The notes beneath the pieces were generated by a model that was not told the origin of the DNA, searched no databases, and saw only the letters and a program-made list of their open reading frames with translations. The position numbers were made by a program, and so were the translations under genes. DNA of 64,000 nucleotides from Sipunculus nudus (Eukaryota; Annelida; Sipuncula; Golfingiida; Sipunculidae): the NCBI GenBank assembly GCA_026874595.1, contig CM049308.1, forward strand, positions 48,369,327-48,433,326, written 5' to 3'. Below are positions 23,601-35,600 of this stretch, piece by piece (position 1 is the stretch's first letter; the number at the start of each line of letters is the position of its first letter).

Positions 23601-26600
23601 ATAACACAATAAAAAATTGAGGTTTTTCCTTAATATCTCGAAGGAATGAAGTCCTATTGACCAAATTTTCGGCATGGTAGGAGATTTTGTGGACATCTAA
23701 CTGTATGCCGAATTTCAAATTTGTAGGTCCCATGGTGTTGAAATGTGCCAGTCTTACAAACGGACATCTGGATGGACAGATAACGGACAATACACCACGA
23801 CTATAGTTCAGATGACTCATAGTCAGCTGAGCTAAAAATATGCCATAGTCTAGGTTGGGCAAAATTTAAGGTACTGATTTTATATTTATGCAAATAACTT
23901 ATAAAATTGGTAATGTAATAAATAAGGTTATGTGCTTTGTAAAAAGTCTCTAGCTTTAACATTTATTGTAAAAAGTCAGAAAATTTTTTTTCTATTTTTG
24001 TCAAAATGCATTATGTTTGGGCCAATAATGTAATACTGACATAATTCCTGGCCTGTACATAGGAAATATACATGAGAATATTTATGGTAAATATGAAGAA
24101 AAACAGACAAGTGGTTATGATATTAGGCAGTACTTAAGTGTAATAAAAATTTTTAACAGGGACATCTAAAACTATGCCAAATTTTGGATTTGTAAGTATA
24201 ACAGTTTCAAAACATGCCAGTCAAACAGATGAACAGATGGACAGACAGACAGCATGAAGGACAGATGGATTACGGACAATGGACCATGACAAAAGCTCAA
24301 ATGACTGCTAGCTTGGCTGCTGGACTATGGGTTGATCTATGTATTAGCAAAGACAAAAGAATAAGATAATTGACATGAAAATTACAAAACTCTGTTGGGG
24401 TTAATTAATGTATTCTGGATCAACAAGTGTTTGAACATTTACAGCTTCAACATGACAATGAAAAAACACTGCTGTGACTTACTTGTTCAAAAGATTCTCT
24501 CTTGGAATGTGGACATGATCAAATGATATTATACCATTATCTACACCATTCAGACCTGTAAGAAATAAATACACACTGTGAAGGAACTCAATTCATAGTT
24601 ATCATTTTACATTCCACCGCAATGTTTAAAAGGGACCTGTTCTCATACAAGGTATTCAGATATACAGGAAATACTGTGCTTTTTTTCCTGAAAATATTAT
24701 GGTATCTGCCAATATGTTATTCTAAAATAGTTAGTTTAGTCCTGTTAAAAAAGGATACATCAGGCATGATCTATAAGCATAAACATAGAGTGTACATCAA
24801 CTGTTAGCAGTAGCATGCGACTTCACCAATCAAGATTTCCAAGCTTCCACCAAGTGTTTCTTCTGCGTTTCCTGTTCTTGTTTGGGAATGGTTCATGTAC
24901 AAGATCAGACCTCTAGCCATGTAGTCTTGTTATGATAAACAGAAACATGTGGATATGTTTAGGAGTGGCTCATGTACAAGATCAGACCTCTAGCCATGTA
25001 GTCTTGTTATGATAAACAGAAACATGTGGATATGTTTAGGAGTGGCTCATGTACAAGATCAGACCTCTAGCCATGTAGTCTTGTTATGATAAACATAAAC
25101 ATGTGGATATGTTTAAGAGTGGCTCATGTACAAGATCAGACCTCTAGCCATGTAGTCTTGTTATGATAAACAGAAACATGTGGATATGTTTAGGAGTGGC
25201 TCATGTACAAGACCAGACCTCTAGCCATGTAGTCTTGTTATGATAAACAGAAACATGTGGATATGTTTGGGAGTAGCTCATGTACAATATCAGACCTCTA
25301 GCCATGTAGTCTTGTTATGATAAACAGAAACATGTGGATATGTTTAGGAGTGGCTCATGTACAAGATCAGACCTCTAGCCATGTAGTCTTGTTATGATAA
25401 ACAGAAACATGTGGACATTTTTGGGAGTAGCTCATGTACAATATCAGACCTCTAGCCATGTAGTCTTGTTATGATAAACAGAAACATGTGGATATGTTTA
25501 GGAGTGGCTCGTGTACAAGATCAGACCTCTAGCCATGTAGTCTTGTTATGATAAACAGAAACATGTGGATATGTTTAGGAGTGGCTCATGTACAAGATCA
25601 GACCTCTAGCCATGTAGTCTTGTTTTGATAAACAGAAACATGTGGATATGTTTAGGAATGGTTCATGTACAAGATCAGACCTCTAGCCAAGTAGTCTTGT
25701 TATGATAAACAGAAACATGTGGATATGTTTAGGAGTGGCTCGTGTACAAGATCAGACCTCTAGCCATGTAGTCTTGTTATGATAAACAGAAACATGTGGA
25801 TATGTTTAGGAGTGGCTCATGTACAAGATCAGACCTCTAGCCATGTAGTCTTGTTTTGATAAACAGAAACATGTGGATATGTTTAGGAGTGGCTCATGTA
25901 CAAGATCAGACCTCTAGCCAAGTAGTCTTGTTATGATAAACAGAAACATGTGGATATGTTTAGGAGTGGTTCATGTACAAGATCAGACCTCTAGCCATGT
26001 AGTCTTGTTATGATAAACAGAAACATGTGGATATGTTTAGGAGGGGCTCATGTACAAGATCAGACCTCTAGCCATGTAGTCTTGTTATGATAAACAGAAA
26101 CATGTGGATATGTTTAGGAGTGGTTCACATACAAGATCAGACCTCTAGCCATGTTGTCTTGTTATGATAAACAGAAACATGTGGATATGTTTAGGAGTGG
26201 CTCATGTACAAGATCAGACCTCTAGCCATGTAGTCTTGATATGATAAACAGAAACATGTGGATATGTTTAGGAGTGGCTCATGTACAAGATCAGACCTCT
26301 AGCCATGTAGTCTTGTTATGATAAACAGAAACATGTGGATATGTTTAGGAGTGGCTCATGTACAAGATCAGACCTCTAGCCATGTAGTCTTGTTATGATA
26401 AACAGAAACATGTGGATATGTTTAGGAGTGGCTCATGTACAAGATCAGACCTCTAGCCATGTAGTCTTGTTATGATAAACAGAAACATGTGGATATGTTT
26501 AGGAGTGGCTCATGTACAAGATCAGACCTCTAGCCATGTAGTCTTGTTATGATAAACAGAAACATGTGGATATGTTTAGGAGTGGTTCACATACAAGATC

Positions 26601-29600
26601 AGACCTCTAGCCATGTTGTCTTGTTATGATAAACAGAAACATGTGGATATGTTTAGGAGTGGTTCACGTGCAAGATCAGACCTCTCTCCATGTAGTCTTG
26701 TTATGATAAACAGAAACATGTGGATATGTTTAGGAGTGGTTCACGTACAAGATCAGACCTCTAGCCATGTAGACTTGTTATGATAAACAGAAACATGTGG
26801 ATATGTTTAGGAGTGGTTCATGTACAAGATCAGACCTCTGGTCAAATAGTCTTGTTATGATAAACATAAACATGTGGATATGTTTAGGAGTGGTTCATGT
26901 ACAAGATCAGACCTCTAGCCATGTAGTCTTGTTATGATAAACAGAAACATGTGGATATGTTTAGGAGTGGTTCATGTACAAGATCAGACCTCTAGCCATG
27001 TAGTCTTGTTATGATAAACAGAAACATGTGGATATGTTTGGAAGTAGCTCATGTACAAGATCAGACCTCTAGCCATGTAGTCTTGTTATGATAAACAGAA
27101 ACATGTGGAAATGTTTGGAAGTGGCTCATGTACAAGATCAGACCTCTAGCCATGTAGACTTGTTAAGATAAACAGAAACATGTGGATATGTTTAGGAGTG
27201 GCTCATGTACAAGATCAGACCTCTAGCCATGTAGTCTTGTTATGATAAACAGAAACATGTGGATATGTTTGGAAGTGGCTCATGTACAAGATCAGACCTC
27301 TGGTCAAATAGTTTTGTTATGATAAACAGAAACTTGTGGATATGTTAGGGAAAAGCTCATGTACAAGACCAATTCTCTAGCCATGTATTCTTTTTATGAT
27401 AAACAGAAACATGTAGACATGTTTGGGAGTAGCTCATGTACAATATCAGACCTCTAGCCATGTAGTCTTGTTATGATAAACAGAAACATGTGGACATGTT
27501 TGTGAGTAGTTCATGTACAATATCAGACCTCTAGCCATGTAGTCTTGTTATGATAAACAGAAACATGTGGATATGTTTAGGAATGGTTCATGTACAAGAT
27601 CAGACCTCTAGCCATGTAGTCTTTTTATGATAAACAGAAACATGTGGATATGTTTGGGAGTAGCTTATGTACAAGATCAGACCTCTAGCCATGTAGTCTT
27701 GTTATGATAAACAGAAACATGTGGATATGTTTGGAAGTGGCTCATGTACAAGATCAGACCTCTGGTCAAATAGTCTTGTTATGATAAACAGAAACATGTG
27801 GACATGTTAGGGAAAAGCTCATGTACAAGACCAATTCTCTAGCCATGTATTCTTTTTATGATAAACAGAAACATGTGGACATGTTTGGGAGTAGCTCATG
27901 TACAATATCAGACCTCTAGCCATGTAGTCTTGTTATGATAAACAGAAACATGTGGATATGTTTGGGAGTAGCTCATGTACAATATCAGACCTCTAGCCAT
28001 GTAGTCTTGTTATGATAAACAGAAACATGTGGATATGTTTAGGAGTGGCTCATGTACAAGATCAGACCTCTAGCCATGTAGTCTTGTTATGATAAACAGA
28101 AACATGTGGATATGTTTAGGAGTGGTTCATGTACAAGATCAGACCTCTAGCCATGTAGTCTTGATATGATAAACAGAAACATGTGGATATGTTTAGGAGT
28201 GGCTCATGTACAAGATCAGACCTCTAGCCATGTAGTCCTGTTATGATAAACAGAAACATGTGGATATGTTTGGGAGTAGCTCATGTACAAGATCAGACCT
28301 CTAGCCATGTAGTCTTGTTATGATAAACAGAAACATGTGCACATGTTTGGGGTAGGTCATGTACAATATCAGACCTCTAGCCATGTAGTCTTGTTATGAT
28401 AAACAGAAACATGTGGATATGTTTAGGAGTGGCTCATGTACAATATCAGACCTCTAGCCATGTAGTCTTGTTATGATAAACAGAAACATGTGGATATGTT
28501 TAGGAGTGGCTCATGTACAAGATCAGACCTCTAGCCATGTAGTCTTGTTATGATAAACAGAAACATGTGGATATGTTTAGGAGTGGCTCATGTACAAGAT
28601 CAGACCTCTAGCCATGTAGTCTTGTTATGATAAACAGAAACATGTGGACATGTTTGGGAGTAGCTCATGTACAATATCAGACCTCTAGCCATGTAGTCTT
28701 GTTATGATAAACAGAAACATGTGGATATGTTTAGGAGTGGCTCATGTACAATATCAGACCTCTAGCCATGTAGTCTTGTTATGATAAACAGAAACATGTG
28801 GATATGTTTAGGAGTGGCTCATGTACAAGATCAGACCTCTGGTCAAATAGTCTTGTTATGATAAACAGAAACATGTGGACATGTTAGGGAAAAGCTCATG
28901 TACAAGACCAATTCTCTAGCCATGTATTCTTTTTATGATAAACAGAAACATGTGGACATGTTTGGGAGTAGCTCATGTACAATATCAGACCTCTAGCCAT
29001 GTAGTCTTGTTATGATAAACAGAAACATGTGGATATGTTTAGGAGTGGCTCATGTACAAGATCAGACCTCTAGCCATGTAGTCTTGTTATGATAAACAGA
29101 AACATGTGGATATGTTTAGGAGTAGCTCATGTACAATATCAGACCTCTAGCCATGTAGTCTTGTTATGATAAACAGAAACATGTGGATATGTTTAGGAGT
29201 GGCTCATGTACAAGATCAGACCTCTAGCCATGTAGTCTTGTTATGATAAACAGAAACATGTGGATATGTTTAGGAGTGGCTCATGTACAAGATCAGACCT
29301 CTAGCCATGTAGTCTTGTTATGATAAACAGAAACATGTGGATATGTTTGGAAGTAGCTCATGTACAATATCAGACCTCTAGCCATGTAGTCTTGTTATGA
29401 TAAACAGAAACATGTGGATATGTTTAGGAGTAGCTCATGTACAATATCAGACCTCTAGCCATGTAGTCTTGTTATGATAAACAGAAACATGTGGAAATGT
29501 TTGGAAGTGGCTCATGTACAATATCAGACCTCTAGCCATGTAGTCTTGTTATGATAAACATAAACATGTGGATATGTTTAAGAGTGGTTCATGTACAAGA

Positions 29601-32600
29601 TCAGACCTCTAGCCATGTAGTCTTGTTATGATAAACAGAAACATGTGGATATGTTTAGGAGTGGCTCATGTACAATATCAGACCTCTAGCCATGTAGTCT
29701 TGTTATGATAAACAGAAACATGTGGATATGTTTAGGAGTGGCTCATGTACAAGATCAGACCTCTAGCCATGTAGTCTTTTTATGATAAACAGGAACATGT
29801 GGACATGTTTGGGAGTAGCTCATGCATATGTGGGATAAACAGAAACATGTGGACTAGGTTTACTCACATTCAGAAACATAACAACATATCAAACAGATGA
29901 TCTGGATATGGCAGTTCTGTGTGGCTGGATGGTTTTGCAAGGAAAAGTTTGTTTTCCTTCAAAATGAACTATAAGCTTGAGATAATACATATTATTGCAA
30001 ATGTTTATGTACCTTTCATCAGAATGACAGCAAAGATTTGCCATTTTAAATGATATCCTGTTGTTTTAAGCATAGTGACATCATAGGTTCTCAAAATAAA
30101 TTGCATATTGCTATTATAAACATCATCACATCACAGAAATGTCAGAGCATGTTGCACCACATTTTTAAGGATAGGTCCTTGGCCTATCAGTGGCACATGT
30201 CTAATGGATGATGGTGACCATACAGTGAGAGGTGTATGTAAGATTATAAGGCCTTCTGTAAACGAATACATGCGAGACCCACCTTCTTTCAGTCCCATAT
30301 CATGAATCGTGATTCCAGGCCGGATGCCTTTCTCATCCCTCATTTTCACAATGAAACAATGTGGACCTGAAGAATGTACAGTTTATAAAAACTAATTAAC
30401 ACACTGGTCACTCTACATTAATTCTAAACAATTTCAACTATACCACTTTTTACATAAATAAGCACAACCATACATTGTCACATTGGGGTTGGCACAGTTA
30501 TGACCAATAAGAGCATAGTATTGGAGTTTCAGACTTGGTTACAAATTTAATTTTCAAACTCACAGTGCAACAATTTTTGGACCTGTAACAAGACTGCAAC
30601 TTGACAACTGTGTCAAAAGATCAGTTAGATCTATACAGAACAAGCTTGTTACACTTGTTTATAAAAAACCCTGATACTGCAGTGAAATCAATATCAGAGA
30701 AAGCAGTCATTTTTTCATGAACATATTTGACTGATTCTAGATCAGATAAAAGTGAGATTTTATGTGCAGCACCTCTGCATTGTCCTCCTGTGTACAGCTG
30801 AGCAAACACCGCAGCGTAATCTCCGTACATTGCATTCCCTATGTAGATCTTTCTTGCAGCAGGAGTTGGAGTGTGGATGACAAATTCCTGCATTTGATGG
30901 AGAGTATATCTTACATCATAACAAAATTACCATAACACATAATAAACACAAACACTTTCACTTTTTCTTTTAATCATAAGATATATAAACATAATAAATA
31001 TAAATTATCCAAAACTGTTGAAATTATTGCCCTAAATGGTCGTACAGTAGAGCGTCTTTAATCTGAAGACTGCTTATCTAAAACATAGTTCATCCAAAAG
31101 AAAAATCTGAGAACTGAAAATTTGACCATTTATCCGAAATTTGAACAATTACAAATATCCAGAAAAAAATGGTACAAAAAAAATTTTGCCAGATCAGTGG
31201 TGATACATACTGCTGACTAATTAGTTGACTCGAGTGCATGCAGTAGGTGCAAAAAACAGCTGTAGCAGTCAACCATTTACAAGTGCTGGCAGAATTCACT
31301 ATTCAAGGGGTCCAATTTGGGGTCTGCTGTCATACAGTCTGCTGTTGAGTCACCAATGGACATCGATGACAGCTCCATAGCAACTGTTGTCTACTCCCCA
31401 TTACTCAGAACTTGCCATTAATGATTGGCTGTACTGCCACAAGGATGTTCTGGCAGCAGCTTTGCTTACTGACAAGGGGATTGAACATTCAGTCTGTGAA
31501 GAAGACCCTGTTCCAGCCACTAGTGATGGTGAAGATGACTCAACATCCCCTATTACCCCGCTGCTGACAGCCTCGCTAGGGTTTGCCTACACCAAGGTAA
31601 AGCCTCCCAAGAGCTGATCCTCTGCACTTGTCTCTGCTTTATCAGCGACCAGGCATAAAGTCAATGCTCAAGGCATCGGACATTCTTAACTCAATGTGAT
31701 TAAGTGATTAACTGATTAATTTTCAATAAGCTTTGTTTGATATAACCCCAGGCCTAAAAGAGACAGTCTCACTCTCTGAATGTTATTTGCAGTATGCATT
31801 TAGGTGCTTTTAAATGTAACTCGGACATTTTAATGAAATTATGTTGCTTGACTGTCAATTTCATAACATTAACAGACAATGCTACAGATACCGTAAAATC
31901 TCCACTTAAAACCGCACTTCCGATTAAAACCGCACCCAGTCTTCGCCAGAATTCCAGGCGAGACACCGCGAGGGGCTCAAATACTAAGAACCCCCCTTTA
32001 AAACCGCACCAACTTTTGCTACGGAATGATTTGACAAAAGACACAATCAAGCTATCATCTAAAAATGAACACGCGTAGGTTGCGACTCGGCCATTCCTGT
32101 CCACTTTAAAAATTCCTTGGCATTTTATTTAAACAAATGATAACACTTTTTTGCAGGGTCACTCAAGCATGAGGTTTGGGAAGACGTAAGGGCCGCTGAA
32201 CCTGTGCCTGGTTATACAGATTTTATATTCCGTGCCGTATTCTTGTTTGCTACTGATTTGTCATTATATTATCGAAAAAAATATTCTGCTGATCTATTTC
32301 AAGTCACTGTATATTTTAATTCTAAAAGTATTATTTTGAAATCTTAATTTTTGATGAAAATTCCATTTTCTGGAATTACTCGGAAGATTCAACTCATTTT
32401 CATACTGGTTACTTCGGTATTATCATCGTCACATCGTACGTTGACATCGCTCCATGTAACAATATGCTGGTGCATTTGAAAACATCGCTGGTCAACTAAA
32501 TATCAAAGTAACTGAAGTTACCTTGTCGAGATACGCACGTATAGGAAACATGACGCTTGAAAACGAGTGATTTTAAGGTAAAATTAAAGTGGCCAGTCCG

Positions 32601-35600
32601 GGTGAGCAAGTTTTTTACCTGAAGAAAGTTTTTCCGGTGGAGAGCCATTTTGTCAAGGCAGTGTTCGCGCAAGGCACGCTGGGACGAAATAGGTGGCTGT
32701 TCTATTTACCACCCACTGCGTACAGCCGTTCAAAATATTCTTAGCAGCATACCAGGGTGTTTCAGCACATGGCGGCACTCAAACTTGATTTTAAAACGAT
32801 CGTCTGCCATTGTGTGACTCTTTACGATGTCAGCTTTTTATTCATTTTAAGTTTTAAACAAATAATCAATGCTAAATAATGCCGCAAATGGGTTAAAGTA
32901 GGCTTTTATTTCAATTTTGCTTGACCATTCCCAACGAAGTGGGCCGCTGTGTGTAACAGCAGGGTTGATGTAAACGTATTATTTGGTGACAATTACCAAG
33001 ATTTTATAACAAGTTATATATCACACGAAAACTAATCAGCAATTTTTAATTTATAAATAATAAATAATCGTAAATAATACATTTACACACGGCGCCCATG
33101 CATGCTAAGAACAGCCTTCGAAAGTTGCAATGTTATCGCCCACGCGCCAGCCCAAAACGATGTCTGTCAGGAAGATATTCAGGAAACCCTTCTAGTATAA
33201 ACCGCACAGTGCTTTCAGGAAATCAACCTGATTTCAAGATTTTGAATTTCTTGATTAAACCGCGGTTTTAAGTGGAGATTTTACGGTAATGTAGCCATAA
33301 ATAGTTTAAGTCTTAGATTTCACAGCAGGTTAAAACATGAAGTAAAGCAATGATTATTTAGTTTTATTTCATTTATTTGAAGCAAGTTGTGTATATAAAT
33401 TTGTTAACTTCTGCATTCACCCAGTCCTCTCACTAGGATTTTCAATAAAAATAGAGTTCATGTATAAAGGTTCCTATCAGCCAAAAGATGGCAGCACTTT
33501 CTATGGCATAACAGGTCAATCCAGTTATCATGGCGTGACAAGATGTAGGTATGATACCCACTGATTTGAGGACAGGGCTGGTCACCAACAGTAATTTTGA
33601 TGTGTTCTGAATGACAAATTTATTAAATCAATCAAAAATGTTACAATATACCGTCACTTGTTTATTATACAGGAAAAGCTACATACCCACTAGTATTACA
33701 TTGTTAAATGGTAAAGAAAGCAGTGAGATGTAGGTGATATAGGAATTGTATATATTTGATGTAGTATAGATTAGCTCACTCTTGTGTATGTATAATACCT
33801 CTGAAGTGCTAATACATCAATTATTAAATTTCTTCCAGTCACCATGATATCCATTCTTGTGTCTTGCCCCTTCAAAAACATTCTTTCAATTTTGAGAAAC
33901 ATTTGAGTAGACATTGAGATAATGCCTGCCTACCTGTGTCTGCAGGTTGTAGACATTTAGATAATACCTGTCTGTGTCTGGGTGCTGAAGACATTGATTT
34001 ACTACATGTCTGCCTGTGTCTTGGGGTTGCCCACATTGAGACAATGCCTTCCAACCTGTGTCTGGAGCATGTAGAAATTGAGATAATGCCTGTCTACCTG
34101 AGTCTGGGGGTTGTAGACATTTAGATAATGACTGCCTACCTGTGTCTGCAGCTTGTAGACATTAAGATAATGCCTTCCTGTGTCTGGGAGCTGTAGACAA
34201 TGAGATAATGCCTGCCTACTTGTGTTTTGGGGTTGAAATGATTGAGTTACTGCCTGATACCCGTGTCTTGGGGTTGTAGACATTGAGATAATGCCTGCCT
34301 ACCTGTGTCTTGGGGTTGTAGACATTTAGATAATACCTGTCTGTGTCTGTGGGTTGTAGACATTGAGATAATGCCTGCCTACCTGTGTCTGGGGCATGTA
34401 GACATTGAGATAATGCCTGTTTATCTGTGTCTGGGGGTTGTAGACATTGAGATATTGCCTGCCTACCTGTATCTGGGGGTTGTACACATTGAGAAAATGC
34501 CTGTCTACCTGTGTCTGGGGGTCATAGACATTAAGATAATGCCTGCCTACCTGTGTCTATGGGTTGTAGACATTGAGATATTGCCTGCCGACCTGTGTCT
34601 GGGGGTTGTAGACATTGAGAAAATGCCTGCCTTCCTGTGTCTGGGGGTTGTAGAAATTGAGATATTGCCTGCCTACCTGTATCTGGGGGTTGTAGACATT
34701 GAGATATTGCCTGCCGACCTGTGTCTGGGGGTTGTAGACATTGAGAAAATGCCTGCCTTCCTGTGTGTGGGGGTTGTAGAAATTGAGATATTGCCTGCCT
34801 ACCTGTATCTGGGGGTTGTAGACATTGAGATAAAGCCTGCCTACCTGTGTCTGGGGGTTGCAGACATTGAGATATTGCCTGCCTACCTGTGTCTGGGGGT
34901 TGTAGACATTGAGAAAATGCCTGCCTGTGTCTGGGGGTTGTAGACATTACGATAATGCCTGTCTTTTTTGTGTCTGGGGATTGCAGACATTGAGATACTG
35001 CCTGCCTACCCGTGTCTTTAGGTTGTTGACATTGAGATAATGCCTGCCTACCTGTCTGGGGGTTGTAGACATTGAGATAAAGCCTGCCTACCTGTGCCTT
35101 TGTGCTATAGTCATTGAGATATTGCCTACCTACCTGTGTCTGAGGGTTGAAGTGTGCCTCAGTCTGTATACCTCTAACATTGCTGCCGTGTCCCTGCTCA
35201 GACATGGCAAACATGCCTGTCAGCTCCAGTCTCTACAAAACACATTGTACCAATACTTAACATATAATATATAATAGTATCAAAACAGCTCATGTTTGGA
35301 GGAAGATTTGATTATATGAAAAAGCTTACCCAAATATGAACAAACAGATCAGGATCCATAGTTTCTGGAAAAATACTTCCCTACTGATTTATGCAGTCAC
35401 AAGTAAATATACAACCCAATAACACAAGCTAAGTACAATGAAAGATATGCTGGTATGTTAGGGTTACATTTGCTACTGAATTTTGTAAACCTTTAACAAG
35501 TTTAACACATCATGTGAGCTGCTCCTGAGATAACAAGAAACAAGTGAACTTGATATGGAATAACAAAGTACATGTGAGCTTTATGTGAGACAACAAAGTA

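Larger units (their letters stand above)
11023..24482 (-). other. ACOX intron 8, 13.5 kb of interspersed and tandem repeats
   Basis: The largest intron in the window. It is built almost entirely of repeat modules described separately: poly-G repeats, a 180-bp tandem array, a 302-bp array, GCTCAGCTGACT-ended elements, ~340-bp tandem units, GGTGGCGCCACC units and a solo-LTR-like block. About 24311-24482 is free of recognised repeats. Confidence 0.85.

Noticed and set aside
24881-29856. CRISPR array
   Set aside because: The regular repeats are contiguous 77-bp units without unique spacers, in a eukaryotic intron.
31769-32104. Overlapping 111- and 94-codon frames on opposite strands
   Set aside because: They run across the left end of the TIR element at 31891 and have no domain.
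34305-34943. 212-codon plus-strand frame with a [14 protein letters not shown]-type repeat
   Set aside because: It is the plus-strand reading of the 42-bp minisatellite. A period divisible by three with no stop word gives open frames on both strands. There is no unique flanking coding sequence on this strand.
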